This document shows, one piece after another, positions 8,932 to 17,757 of a stretch of 64,000 nt of DNA (its first letter is position 1; every line of letters starts with the position of its first letter). The stretch is from JABMQB01 sp963666575. GTDB lineage: Bacteria > Bacteroidota > Bacteroidia > Bacteroidales > Prolixibacteraceae. The notes below the pieces were generated by a model. It saw only the letters and a program-made list of their open reading frames with translations, was not told the origin of the DNA and searched no databases. Location: assembly GCA_963666575.2 (NCBI GenBank), contig CAXXYG010000027.1, positions 310,001 to 374,000 of the forward strand, read 5' to 3'. Made by a program: the position numbers and the translations under genes.

Positions 8932-10223
8932 CATTGCTGTCCACTTAAAATAAGCTGAGTGACAGCTGGTTATAATTAAGTTCTTTGACATCATTGTAAT
9001 CTATATTTGTAAATAGCTCTTTTACAGGTGTTTTGTCCAGTAGAGATATTCCTAAAATTTGTAATATTTCGTAGGTTGAACGTCCTATTTTTAGGTCGTG
9101 ACCAACTATTGCTACTAGGCAATATGTTATGATAGCAGTATAAATTTGTATACGAACAGCATTTTCAGAGTTACCCCAAAAGGTTTTGACTTTAAGATGT
9201 TGTTTTATCCATTTAAAAAACAACTCTACTTGCCAACGATTTTTGTAAAGCAATGCAATTTCTTGAGCAGTAAGCGTCATATTATTGGTTAAGAAAACGA
9301 ATGTTCGGTTCATTTCACTATCGTAGTATTTGACCTTGCGCAGTTTCTCCGGGTAGTCTTTTGATACGTAAAATCCGGTTAATCTTCCTGTCTGGTCAGT
9401 TTGTACTCCTGTGGATTTATCAACTTTTCGTGAATATATTCGGCTAAATTTAAGATTCGATTTCGCCCTGACCACAAAATATGCAGATAAAAGCGTAATC
9501 TTATACAATCGTGCATAGTCAACATATCCACGGTCAAAGATGTAATATGCATCGCTTTCATAAGGAATATAATCCATTGCATTAATATCGTTAACTGTGG
9601 CTGCCGTAATATGAATAAATGCCGGTATTTGTGTCGTTATATCATAAAGTGTATGAAGTTTTATTCCTCCTTTGGCTTTACGAAATTTAGCCCACCAGAA
9701 TACATTTAGGCATAAATCAATAGTAGAGGAATCAAAGGCATAAACTTTACCTTTAATTTCAAAATTCTCATTCTTTAGTTTATTCTGGGCAATGTCAATC
9801 AAGTAATACGCAAACTCCTCAAATATTTTACTATTGCGGTTTTCATTTGCTTTTGAGAGATTACTACGGGTAACATTTTTACCAAGACCTAAATGATAAA
9901 TCTTTTTATTATGTGCCGTAATTGCAACAATTAAATCCCGAAGACTCTCACGATTGGTTAGTTGACCGAAAATCATACATAACATTTGATTCCAGCAACT
10001 AAAAAAACGTACATGTTTATCACCAGAATATCGAGCTACGATACAATCAAAAACTCTCTTAGGAAGAAATTCTGTCAACTGTGCAAAAACATATTTACCT
10101 TGATTCATGAATAACATTTTCACGAATTAAGTATTTCAAATCGACACGTAACAAAAAACTCCTGAAATATAGATTCTACAACGATTTCAAAGAACGTATT
10201 TTAATTTATAGTAGACACTAATG
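8932..10223 (-). mobile_element. IS4-family insertion sequence, 1292 bp, apparently intact
   Basis: The element has terminal inverted repeats CATTGCTGTCCACT (8932-8945) and, as the complement of 10210-10223, CATTAGTGTCTACT (11 of 14 matches). It is flanked by exact 9-bp direct repeats ATTTGAAGT at 8923-8931 and 10224-10232. Inside is one full-length transposase gene on the minus strand whose stop codon overlaps the left inverted repeat. Intact ends, target duplication and an open frame suggest recent insertion. It separates proline dehydrogenase from the upstream intergenic region. Confidence 0.93.
8945..10123 (-). CDS. IS4-family DDE transposase
   Basis: The 392-residue transposase has an N-terminal domain of the DUF4372 type (about residues 5-80) and a DDE catalytic core. 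The acidic triad is visible: Asp131 in YAFDSST, Asp197 in YIFDRGY and Glu300 in NRWQVELFF. The last lies in the Y-(2)-R-(3)-E-(6)-K signature of IS4 (LYKNRWQVELFFKWIKQ). No stop codon or frameshift interrupts it, so it is probably active. The start could be Met1 or Met6; related proteins often begin at MNQGKYVFAQ, which is Met6. Confidence 0.95.
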   Translation of the reverse strand: MKMLFMNQGKYVFAQLTEFLPKRVFDCIVARYSGDKHVRFFSCWNQMLCMIFGQLTNRESLRDLIVAITAHNKKIYHLGLGKNVTRSNLSKANENRNSKIFEEFAYYLIDIAQNKLKNENFEIKGKVYAFDSSTIDLCLNVFWWAKFRKAKGGIKLHTLYDITTQIPAFIHITAATVNDINAMDYIPYESDAYYIFDRGYVDYARLYKITLLSAYFVVRAKSNLKFSRIYSRKVDKSTGVQTDQTGRLTGFYVSKDYPEKLRKVKYYDSEMNRTFVFLTNNMTLTAQEIALLYKNRWQVELFFKWIKQHLKVKTFWGNSENAVRIQIYTAIITYCLVAIVGHDLKIGRSTYEILQILGISLLDKTPVKELFTNIDYNDVKELNYNQLSLSLF

Positions 10224-10232
10224 ATTTGAAGT
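10224..10232 (+). repeat. Right target-site duplication of the IS4-family element
   Basis: ATTTGAAGT, an exact copy of the 9-mer at 8923-8931, directly abuts the right inverted repeat of the insertion sequence. Confidence 0.85.
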
Positions 10233-10410
10233 ATAAAAATAGTCACACAACCTTGCCATATAAATGATGTTTATCAGTGCACAAATATGATTTTTCTACA
10301 GGTTTTATTAGAAAGTACCTGATTGCCAGAACGGTTAAAAAAAAACCAAATAACTTATTAGCATTAAACCTAAAAAATTATCTTTGTCTGAAAATTAATT
10401 CAAACTTGAT

Positions 10411-11010
10411 ATGAAACAAACATCTTTAATAGTCTCTGTAGTTCTGTTTATTGCAGTTGCAGTTCTTTATGTGCTTCATTTTACCGGAGTAAAAACCACT
10501 GATTCTGTGAATAACACTCAATCATCTTCGGAAGTTAAGACAGGATTAAAAATTGCTTATGTTAAAACTGATTCATTAATTGTGAATTACGAGATGGCAC
10601 AAGACCTTCACGATGATTTTAGTAAAAAACAAGAAGCTTATACCAGCGAATATGCATCAAAACGTACTGCATTTGAAAAAGAAGCAGCTTCATTTCAAGA
10701 AAAATTAAAAAGAGGTGGATTTTTAACTGAACAACGTGCCATCCAGGAGCGTGACAGGTTGGTAGGCAAAGAACAAGAGATTGTTCAACTGGACCAGGAG
10801 CTTTCACAAAAATTAGGAGAAATACAGGCAACCAACAACAAACTTTTACTTGATGCTGTTATCAACTATCTGAAAGAGTATAACAAATCATATAATTACG
10901 ATTACATTTTTAATGCCGGAGAAATCCTCATTGGCGATGAAACAACAAACATTACTGCTGATGTGTTAAAAGCACTCAACGATAAGTATGCAGTTGAAAA
11001 AACAAAATAA
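10411..11010 (+). CDS. OmpH/Skp-family periplasmic chaperone-like protein
   Basis: A 199-residue protein with an N-terminal membrane segment (residues 6-25) and a long charged helical region (about 60-150) rich in Lys, Glu and Gln. This matches the OmpH/Skp coiled-coil family, which holds unfolded outer-membrane proteins in the periplasm. The segment IAYVKTDSLIVNYEMAQDL is the family's first strand and helix. The C terminus NYDYIFNAGEILIGDETTNIT matches the closing strand seen in Bacteroidota members. The N terminus looks like an uncleaved anchor rather than a signal peptide. A -7-like TATCTTTG lies at 10379-10386 and a terminator follows the gene. Confidence 0.88.
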   Translation: MKQTSLIVSVVLFIAVAVLYVLHFTGVKTTDSVNNTQSSSEVKTGLKIAYVKTDSLIVNYEMAQDLHDDFSKKQEAYTSEYASKRTAFEKEAASFQEKLKRGGFLTEQRAIQERDRLVGKEQEIVQLDQELSQKLGEIQATNNKLLLDAVINYLKEYNKSYNYDYIFNAGEILIGDETTNITADVLKALNDKYAVEKTK

Positions 11011-11036
11011 AAAACATTCGTATATAATTTAAAAAG

Positions 11037-11065
11037 AATCCGGTTGATGCCGGATTTTTTATTTT
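11037..11065 (+). terminator. Terminator after the OmpH-like gene
   Basis: AATCCGG (11037-11043), a 6-nt loop and CCGGATT (11050-11056) form a stem followed by TTTTATTTTT on the plus strand. Confidence 0.85.
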
Positions 11066-11078
11066 TAAGAATTCGAAA

Positions 11079-12260
11079 ATGTTTTCTGAAAACTATTTAA
11101 AAAAGAATCAATGCCCTGTTCTGATTCCTGATAATCCCGATTCGGATTTAGGAATCAGTATTGTTATTCCATGCTTCAATGAACCGGAGATTTTAAAAAC
11201 TCTTGATTCTATTTACCAATGTACTCTTCCCGAATGTTCTGTTGAAATCATTGTCATAATCAACCATCCTGAAAATTCAGATAAAAACACCATCCAGTAC
11301 AGCACAAATACAAAAACATGTATCAATAATTGGAATCAGGATAATCAGCAAAAAACCATAAAAACATACTCCCCTGGACCATTTGAATTACCAAAAAAAT
11401 GGGCAGGCCCGGGCCTTGCCCGAAAAAAAGGGATGGACGAAGCATTAAGGAGGTTTTCGGTACTTGATAAATCAAAAGGTATTATTGTTTCGTTAGATGC
11501 TGATACGCTTGTCGCTAAAAATTATTTACTTGAAATTGAAAAATACTTTTCGAAACACGGTAATCATATTGGAGCAACTATTCAGTTTGAACATCAAAAA
11601 GAAAACATAGAACCAAAACTTCGTGAAGGCATTTACTTATATGAAAAATACCTGACCTATTACAAAAATTGCCTAACATTTATCGGTTACCCCTATCCTT
11701 TATATACTGTAGGTTCGGCTTTTGCCGTAACCGCACTAGGGTATGTAAAAAGAGGCGGAATGACCAGAAAAAAATCGGGCGAGGATTTTTATTTTTTGCA
11801 AACTCTGGCCCAAACTGGAATCGTTGGTGAACTTAATTCAACAACGGTTTATCCTTCATCGCGTGTATCAAACAGGGTTGTTTTTGGTACTGGCCCAACT
11901 CTTGGCAAATGGATGGAAGGTAAAGAAGACCTTACAAAAACGTACAACTTTCAGGCTTTTATCGACTTAAGAGTTTTGTTTGACATAAAAGAAGACTTAT
12001 TCAAAATTAATCAGGAAGCCTTTAATACTATCTTAAAAAAGCTACCTGCTCCCGTTTCGAACTTTATGATTGAAGATGATTTTTTCGGACAAATAGACGA
12101 TTTAAATCAAAACTGTTCAAACCTGAAAATTTTCAACAAACGTTTTTTTCAGGTTTTTAATGCATTTAAAATTCTAAAATTCCTTAATTTCTCTCATACT
12201 GGTTTTTACGAAAAAGACAACATGGAACGTCAAATTATAAGGCTGCAATCCTTTACATAA
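11079..12260 (+). CDS. Family 2 glycosyltransferase
   Basis: A 393-residue GT-A glycosyltransferase. The nucleotide-sugar-binding start GISIVIPCFNEPEILKTLDS lies near residue 24, and the metal-binding motif is in IVSLDADTLVAKNYL. A later KSGEDFYFLQTLAQTG segment carries the acidic residues of the acceptor site. There is no signal peptide and no clear membrane helix, so it is probably cytoplasmic or membrane-associated. The donor and acceptor sugars are unknown. It stands alone downstream of a terminator and converges on a decarboxylase gene 17 nt away, so context gives no pathway. Confidence 0.85.
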   Translation: MFSENYLKKNQCPVLIPDNPDSDLGISIVIPCFNEPEILKTLDSIYQCTLPECSVEIIVIINHPENSDKNTIQYSTNTKTCINNWNQDNQQKTIKTYSPGPFELPKKWAGPGLARKKGMDEALRRFSVLDKSKGIIVSLDADTLVAKNYLLEIEKYFSKHGNHIGATIQFEHQKENIEPKLREGIYLYEKYLTYYKNCLTFIGYPYPLYTVGSAFAVTALGYVKRGGMTRKKSGEDFYFLQTLAQTGIVGELNSTTVYPSSRVSNRVVFGTGPTLGKWMEGKEDLTKTYNFQAFIDLRVLFDIKEDLFKINQEAFNTILKKLPAPVSNFMIEDDFFGQIDDLNQNCSNLKIFNKRFFQVFNAFKILKFLNFSHTGFYEKDNMERQIIRLQSFT

Positions 12261-12277
12261 AACCAATAATTAATCTG

Positions 12278-13708
12278 TTACATTTTTGCAGCTTCGCCTT
12301 TTAATAATTCCCATGCATTTTTAACATGCTTTTTTTCGGTATGTGTTTGCCCTATCGACATTCGGAGGACAACCTGATTATTTAGCTTAGTATGTGTCAA
12401 AAACAGTTTGCCCGAATCATTAACTTTATCCATCAACTTCATGTTAAAATCGTCGCCGGCTGTGTGCCTGAAACACACCAAATTAAAAGCTGGTTCGGTT
12501 GCTACCTCAAATTCATTCGAATCAGAAATCCATGAAGCCAACTCATTAGCCATCTGAACATGTTTTCGGATATGAAACTGCAATCCTTCAATACCATAAT
12601 GCCTAACAACAAACCACAGCTTTAAAGCCCTGAAACGCCTTCCTAACTGAATGTGCCAATCGCGGTAATCAAATACACTACCCGATTCGGTAGCTTTATT
12701 TTTCAAGTATTCCGGCAAAATCGAAAAGGTATTAATTAAATTTGTTTTATCGGCCACCCAAAAACAATCGCAGTCAAAATTGGTAAACATCCATTTGTGC
12801 GGGTTAAAACTATAACTATCAGCCAATTCAACACCTTTCATAAAATGCCTAAATTCGGGGCATACCATTGCTGTTCCAGCCATTGCAGCATCAATATGAA
12901 ACCAGCAATTTTCGGCTTTACAAATTTCACCTATTTTTTTTATTGGATCAACGGCAGTTGATGAAGTTGTACCAACTGTACCACAAACAAAAAAGGGTAA
13001 CAAACCATCGGCTCTATCCTTTTTAATCTGAACCTCCAGTTTTTCAGGAATTAGAGCATAGTTTTCATCAACGTCGATTAACCGTAAATTTTCTTTCCCA
13101 ATTCCAGCAATTTTCACCGCCTTTTCAACTGAAGAATGGGTTTGGGTTGATACATATGCTGCCAGTTTTTGAGTAATTCCTATTTTATTTGTTTCAAATT
13201 TTGTTGCTTTTTCACGTGCTGCAACAATCGCCGTAAGTATGGCTGTTGAAGCTGTATCCTGGATGACACCGCCACCTGTTGATGTGGATTTAAACTTTTG
13301 TGGCAATCCTTTCATATCAACCAACCAATCGAGCACACGGGTTTCCAACTCGGTACAAGCCGGGCTTGTTGCCCAAATCATTCCCTGAACACCAAGGCCT
13401 GATGAAAGTAAATCGCCAAGAATTGCCGGGAAAGAAGCATTTGCTGGAAAATATGCAAAAAAATTGGGCGATTGCCAGTGGGTTATCCCAGGCATTATGA
13501 TTTCATTTATATCCTTAACCATAGCGTCCATTTTTTCTCCCTTTTGAGGTGGACTATCAGGAAGCTGCGAAATTATTTCACCAGGTTCTACTTTCGACAA
13601 AACAGGGTATTGTTCAATGTTTTCGTAATAATCGGCAATCCAGTCAATTAATTTTTTCCCCTCTTCCCTAAATTCAGAAGGTGTTAAATGGTATGATTTA
13701 TCAGACAT
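12278..13708 (-). CDS. PLP-dependent group II decarboxylase (aromatic L-amino acid decarboxylase type)
   Basis: The 476-residue protein is close in length and layout to DOPA/tryptophan decarboxylases. The N-terminal WQSPNFFAYFPA (about 78-90) matches the substrate-pocket segment. GGGVIQDTASTA binds the PLP phosphate. His191 in STQTHSSVEKA stacks on the cofactor, and Asp273 in FHIDAAMAG binds the pyridine nitrogen. Lys305 in SFNPHKWMFTNFDCDCFWV forms the Schiff base. The arrangement matches animal DDC (His192, Asp271, Lys303). The substrate (Tyr, Trp, Phe or DOPA) cannot be settled from sequence. It may make trace amines or start a secondary product. Confidence 0.9.
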   Translation of the reverse strand: MSDKSYHLTPSEFREEGKKLIDWIADYYENIEQYPVLSKVEPGEIISQLPDSPPQKGEKMDAMVKDINEIIMPGITHWQSPNFFAYFPANASFPAILGDLLSSGLGVQGMIWATSPACTELETRVLDWLVDMKGLPQKFKSTSTGGGVIQDTASTAILTAIVAAREKATKFETNKIGITQKLAAYVSTQTHSSVEKAVKIAGIGKENLRLIDVDENYALIPEKLEVQIKKDRADGLLPFFVCGTVGTTSSTAVDPIKKIGEICKAENCWFHIDAAMAGTAMVCPEFRHFMKGVELADSYSFNPHKWMFTNFDCDCFWVADKTNLINTFSILPEYLKNKATESGSVFDYRDWHIQLGRRFRALKLWFVVRHYGIEGLQFHIRKHVQMANELASWISDSNEFEVATEPAFNLVCFRHTAGDDFNMKLMDKVNDSGKLFLTHTKLNNQVVLRMSIGQTHTEKKHVKNAWELLKGEAAKM

Positions 13709-13788
13709 TATTTGATTATTAAAATAAAAGAAGCTAAAAATAATAATATCTAAGCAAACTACGAGGAATAGTCATTAGAAATATGGCA

Positions 13789-14493
13789 TTAAATCAAACC
13801 AAATGATATTGCCAAAAAGCTTGGCCCATTTATAGCTGCGTGAATAATAATTCCTAACCATGTATTTTTTCGTTTCTGAACAATATAAGGCAGAATTAAC
13901 AAAATTGGAATTAGAGTTAATAACAGTTGCCATCCAAAAGCAATATGAAATATAGCCCAAAATAAACCATTCAACAACCATGCGTATTTCCCAATAGCCT
14001 TTTCCATTTGAGGCAAAAGCACACCTCTCCAAAGAATTTCTTCTCCAAAAATATTTAAAAGCCAATAAGGAAGCCAAAACAATAAAATATAATACCTACC
14101 AGAAGAAAGAGGTTCAAAAGACATAAAATGAGGTTGATTATTGGTGGGCCCAAAAAAGTATTTTATCCCCTCCATAATTAGCCAGCTAAACAAACCAATA
14201 ACAAAAATACCTCCTATTCCCCATATCAAATCGACAACAGATAATTTTTGAAACCGAAGCCGGTTTTTCCACCATCCTGAAGTTAACCAAACTCCTTCTT
14301 TTATCAATAATAACCAGGCAATCACAATCAAGGGTAAAAAAACAAAAATACCAGCGACAATAAACCACCAAATTATAGTTTCCCAACCCGTAATCCCCGA
14401 CATAACAGGAATAATAAACTGGGTTCCCATCAACATCAGAAAGCTGGCAAAAACAAAAATCAGAAAAGACTTGACAATTATATTTTTAGCCAT
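13789..14493 (-). CDS. CPBP-family intramembrane metalloprotease
   Basis: A 234-residue membrane protein with about six to eight hydrophobic segments. The CPBP/Rce1 (Abi) motifs are all present: Glu151, Glu152 and Arg156 in GEEILWRG, His183 in FWAIFHIAFGW, and His218 with Asn222 in IIIHAAIN. These residues form the glutamate-activated protease site inside the membrane. In bacteria the family is linked to bacteriocin immunity or maturation and to protein processing. The substrate here is unknown. It reads with acylphosphatase, only 8 nt apart, and a small membrane protein in a likely operon. Confidence 0.9.
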   Translation of the reverse strand: MAKNIIVKSFLIFVFASFLMLMGTQFIIPVMSGITGWETIIWWFIVAGIFVFLPLIVIAWLLLIKEGVWLTSGWWKNRLRFQKLSVVDLIWGIGGIFVIGLFSWLIMEGIKYFFGPTNNQPHFMSFEPLSSGRYYILLFWLPYWLLNIFGEEILWRGVLLPQMEKAIGKYAWLLNGLFWAIFHIAFGWQLLLTLIPILLILPYIVQKRKNTWLGIIIHAAINGPSFLAISFGLI

Positions 14494-14501
14494 TAAAATA
14501 A

Positions 14502-14774
14502 TTAATATCTGATTTCGAAACCTTTATAATTATTAGTTCTTTCAAATCGATTAACAATAACCTTATCAACTCTTCCAAGCGAAGGCCCAATTTTAAGCCA
14601 GTCAATAAACACCTCTATTTTAGCCGTTTCGCCTTCGGCAATAACTTCAACACCTCCCGAACGTGAATTTTTCACCCAGCCGGCAATACCAATTTCAATG
14701 GCTTTTTTACGTACAAAATAACGGAATCCAACACCTTGTACCCGTCCCGAGATAGTAATTTCACACTGTACCAT
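14502..14774 (-). CDS. acyP: Acylphosphatase
   Basis: A 90-residue enzyme that hydrolyses acyl phosphates such as acetyl phosphate or 1,3-bisphosphoglycerate. The signature GRVQGVGFR (10-18) holds the catalytic Arg18, and Asn36 in AGWVKNSRSGGVEV is the second catalytic residue. The C-terminal KGFEIRY closes the ferredoxin-like fold. Length and spacing are standard. It lies between a membrane protein upstream (24-nt gap) and the CPBP protease downstream (8 nt), likely co-transcribed. Confidence 0.96.
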   Translation of the reverse strand: MVQCEITISGRVQGVGFRYFVRKKAIEIGIAGWVKNSRSGGVEVIAEGETAKIEVFIDWLKIGPSLGRVDKVIVNRFERTNNYKGFEIRY

Positions 14775-14798
14775 AAATCTGAATAAACTTCTGTTTTT

Positions 14799-15173
14799 TT
14801 ATTCTGAAATTGGTTTTGCTGCTTTAAAAACAGCTACTGTTTCTTCCTGAACCAGTGCCCAAATTGAATAAACTCCAATGGCCGTTCCAAATGGAAAATT
14901 AATCAAATCAATAACTGATAAAATTAAAGTTAATATCCGCGCCCATTCTTTGTGTTTTAAAAGGCCAATCCCGGCAATTATTCCAGGCACACTTAAAACA
15001 ATAAAGAATCCCAAAGCAATATTGGCAATCAGAGACAAAACAAAATCGGCATCTCGATCGCCTGAGATATCACCAATAAGTTGTAATACTATAAAACCCA
15101 AAACTCCGACAATAATTCCTAAAATGCCGAATCCAATTCTTAATGCGGCAACTACATTGATATGCTTTTCCAT
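14799..15173 (-). CDS. Small integral membrane protein of unknown function
   Basis: A 124-residue protein with four hydrophobic segments (about 8-32, 46-72, 76-98 and 96-112, the last two close together). The loop between the first two is acidic (GDISGDRDADF). Glycine is frequent in the first helix. No catalytic motif is visible and I do not recognise a named family. It is the first gene of a probable three-gene unit with acylphosphatase and the CPBP protease. Confidence 0.75.
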   Translation of the reverse strand: MEKHINVVAALRIGFGILGIIVGVLGFIVLQLIGDISGDRDADFVLSLIANIALGFFIVLSVPGIIAGIGLLKHKEWARILTLILSVIDLINFPFGTAIGVYSIWALVQEETVAVFKAAKPISE

Positions 15174-15355
15174 GATTATTATTTTTTAATGACAACTAAA
15201 TTTACAAAAAACACCCGGATTTAATAGCTGAGAATAATACTATTAGGCCAACCACAACATTTTTACGGCAAATGAGTTATTTCTTTAGAGAAAAATTTTT
15301 CAGAATAAAAAATTCAGGTACTTTTGCCACAAATTAAGGGGAAAGAAAAAATAAT

Positions 15356-15592
15356 ATGGGACTATTAAAAATTGTTTTAATATCAATTGCATTGGTATCA
15401 TTGGCTATGTTTGGTTTGGCTACACGAATTTTATTTAAAAAAGGTGGGCAATTTCCAAATACGCATATAGGTGGTAATAAGTATTTAAAAAGCGAAGGTA
15501 TTTCTTGTGCTCAAACCTACGATAAAATTGAGCAGCATAAAGTCCGGAAAACGATAAATTTTAAAACTCTTAAATTATCTTCAAAAAAATAA
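15356..15592 (+). CDS. Small membrane-anchored protein with FPNTHIGGN motif
   Basis: A 78-residue protein with one N-terminal membrane helix (residues 3-26) and a short tail with the motif GGQFPNTHIGGNKYLK and a single Cys near residue 52 (GISCAQTYD). I have the impression of similar short proteins in other Bacteroidota, with the same FPNTHIGGN block and conserved Cys, but no function is known to me. It ends 16 nt from the convergent end of apbE. A link to flavin-protein maturation would be inference from neighbourhood only. The conserved motif makes it a real gene rather than chance. Confidence 0.75.
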   Translation: MGLLKIVLISIALVSLAMFGLATRILFKKGGQFPNTHIGGNKYLKSEGISCAQTYDKIEQHKVRKTINFKTLKLSSKK

Positions 15593-15608
15593 ACCAAAAG
15601 TTGCTGGC

Positions 15609-16601
15609 TTATTTGATCAAATTCTCAAAATTTTCTGAAAAATATATCTCATTTTCACTGCCATTTTCCGAATAAATAAAATACACTTCAATTCCTGGGA
15701 TTTGCTGCGAAAGTAGAATGCTCTGTTCCAAACCCATGACCATAAATGCTGTGGCATAGGCATCGGCAGTTTGACAATCATCAGCTAAAACAGTAGCACT
15801 TAATAAACTGTGTTGAACCGGATAACCCGATTTAGGATCGATAGTATGGGCATATTTTTTCCCGTTTTCGACATAAAAATTACGGTAATTCCCTGATGTT
15901 GCCATTGCCTTGTTTTGAAGGCCAATTATAGCCTGAAGCTGCTGATTGGCAAAAAAAGCATTGTCATCAGGTTTACTAATTCCAATTGTCCACGATTTCC
16001 CTTTTTTATTGACTCCCTTTGCTACAACTTCGCCGCCAATTTCAACTAAAAAATTTTTACATCCTTTCTGAGCTAACAAATTACCAATTAAATCGCATGT
16101 ATAACCTTTTGCAATAGCACTCATGTCGAGCATCATCTCCGGGAATTCTTTTATAATTGTATTGTTCTCAAGTTTTACTTTTTCGAAACCGGTAATCAAC
16201 AATAAACTATCAATTAACTTACTTGTTATTAACTCTTTGTGTTTAAACCCAAATCCCCATGCATTCACCAAAGGAGCAACTGATATATCGAATGCACCAT
16301 TGGTGGTTTGCGAGACTTCCTGCGCCTTTTCAAAACAGTTAATAAAGTAATGATCAAGTAAAACTTCTTCATTTGTATTTACTTTTGAAATAACTGATTC
16401 TTTTTCAAAAGTAGAGAATGACATCGTCAAATTATGTAATTCGGCTTCAATTTCTATCTGAAGATTTTTCCCATAGGGCGATTCATACTGAATATTATAA
16501 AAAGTGCCATAAATTTTACCCGTGTTTTTAATATAGGCCGATTCTGTAGTGCATGAATTTGAAATAAGTAATGCACCTATAAATAATAGAAATTGTTTCA
16601 T
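15609..16601 (-). CDS. apbE: FAD:protein FMN transferase, lipoprotein
   Basis: ApbE attaches FMN to Thr residues of exported flavoproteins such as NqrB, NqrC and RnfG. The 330-residue protein has a lipoprotein signal with Cys17 (LLISNSC). Motifs of the family follow: GTFYNIQY, FDISVAPLVNAWGFG, the nucleotide-binding DMSAIAKGYTCD, FLVEIGGEVVAKG, ATSGNYRNFY and the metal-binding HTIDPKSGYP. The Asp-Ala-Tyr-Ala-Thr-Ala segment near the C terminus completes the Mg site. No nqr or rnf genes are in the window. It is monocistronic, with 168 nt upstream to the SOD gene. Confidence 0.95.
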   Translation of the reverse strand: MKQFLLFIGALLISNSCTTESAYIKNTGKIYGTFYNIQYESPYGKNLQIEIEAELHNLTMSFSTFEKESVISKVNTNEEVLLDHYFINCFEKAQEVSQTTNGAFDISVAPLVNAWGFGFKHKELITSKLIDSLLLITGFEKVKLENNTIIKEFPEMMLDMSAIAKGYTCDLIGNLLAQKGCKNFLVEIGGEVVAKGVNKKGKSWTIGISKPDDNAFFANQQLQAIIGLQNKAMATSGNYRNFYVENGKKYAHTIDPKSGYPVQHSLLSATVLADDCQTADAYATAFMVMGLEQSILLSQQIPGIEVYFIYSENGSENEIYFSENFENLIK

Positions 16602-16769
16602 AGAAAAGATAAACTCTTAAATGTGTAATAAAACCTGAACAAAAATAAGCCAAAAAAATAACTATTGACATATTTATTATGGTTCATAAAAAGAGTATTG
16701 GTCACTCAAATAAATAATTTGGATGACCAATATTAAAAATCCTTGAATGTTTTTAATTTGTACTTACGG

Positions 16770-17351
16770 TTACGCCGAATAACGTTCACTTATTACTTTC
16801 CAATCAAGTATTTTCCAGAAATCTTCGATGTATTTAGGGCGCATATTCTGTTTATCGAGGTAATATGCATGTTCCCAAACATCGCACGTTAATATTGGTT
16901 TTTTCCCAATACGAATTGGGTTTCCGGCATTACTACTCTGCACAATTTCGAGTTCGCCATTCTCATCAATCACCAACCAAGCCCATCCTGAACCAAATAA
17001 TGTAGCTGCCGATTTTGAAAACTGCTCCTTAAATTCCTCAACCGATCCAAATTTTTCGATAATAGCCGATTTTAACCCATCCTTTGGATCTTTACATCCA
17101 TCAGCCGAAAACTGTTCGAAATAGAAGGTATGGTTGTACACCTGAGCACCATTATTAAAAATTCCGCCATCGGCTTTATTAATAATTTCTTCGAGACTGG
17201 CATTTTCAAACTCAGTCCCGACGATTAGGTTATTTAAGTTATTAACATATGCCTGGTGGTGTTTCCAATGATGGAATTCCAGGGTTTGAGCACTAACAAA
17301 AGGTTCAAGGGCATTGTTTGCAAACGGAAGTTGTGGCAATGTATGTTTCAT
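16770..17351 (-). CDS. sodB: Superoxide dismutase, Fe-type
   Basis: A 193-residue cytoplasmic enzyme converting superoxide to hydrogen peroxide and oxygen. Metal ligands are His27 (FHHWKHH), His74 (VYNHTFYF), Asp157 and His161 (DVWEHAYY). The second-sphere Gln comes from NNGAQVYNHTF (Gln70), and the position that holds Gln in Mn enzymes reads SNAGNP. Both features are typical of Fe-SOD or cambialistic enzymes. A second, Mn-type SOD lies 4 kb away. The upstream intergenic region is long (406 bp) and contains short repeats that may hold regulatory sites. Confidence 0.95.
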   Translation of the reverse strand: MKHTLPQLPFANNALEPFVSAQTLEFHHWKHHQAYVNNLNNLIVGTEFENASLEEIINKADGGIFNNGAQVYNHTFYFEQFSADGCKDPKDGLKSAIIEKFGSVEEFKEQFSKSAATLFGSGWAWLVIDENGELEIVQSSNAGNPIRIGKKPILTCDVWEHAYYLDKQNMRPKYIEDFWKILDWKVISERYSA

Positions 17352-17757
17352 GGTTTTTGGGATTTAAATTATTAAAACTTAATTTTTAAAAGACACCAAT
17401 AATGTCGAATTTATTCTATTTTCTTACAAATAAAATGTATAATTTTTACTAACTTGCTAACTCACTAACTATTAACAATGTATTATTTTACTTCAAAAGA
17501 ATTTATATTATTTACTAATCTAAATCAAGTTAGTAAATTTATAATTAATTTTATTATTCCCTTTGTTAATTTATCAAACATTCTGATAAGAATAGGTTTG
17601 ATAGAGGTCCCTCATCAAAAATCTCTCATTCACATTACTTTATCAACATTTCACCTGCATGAATTGAGAAAAAACAATAAACAATATCTAAATCATTTTT
17701 AACTAAAAATCTCTTTAAAATGCAAACATAAATCTAAAAACTCATCCCTGAAGAATC
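17352..17757. other. 406-bp AT-rich intergenic region with short repeats
   Basis: No convincing gene is seen. It holds the upstream region of the Fe-type SOD (minus strand) and of the glycosyltransferase (plus strand). Inside are three tandem 8-mers each starting CTAACT (17449-17472) and a 9-bp inverted repeat ATTTACTAA/TTAGTAAAT (17510-17518 and 17530-17538). A 74-codon frame at 17478-17702 has low-complexity, AT-driven composition and no visible motif, so it is not called. Confidence 0.6.
17449..17472 (+). repeat. Three tandem 8-bp repeats (CTAACTnn)
   Basis: CTAACTTG, CTAACTCA and CTAACTAT follow one another without gaps. They lie about 100 bp upstream of the Fe-type SOD start, on its promoter side. 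Possible iterated protein-binding sites; function unknown. Confidence 0.6.

Noticed and set aside
17478..17702. 74-codon frame on the plus strand upstream of the glycosyltransferase
   Set aside because: AT-driven, hydrophobic and Leu/Ile-rich composition, no recognisable motif, and it overlaps the repeat-containing intergenic region.
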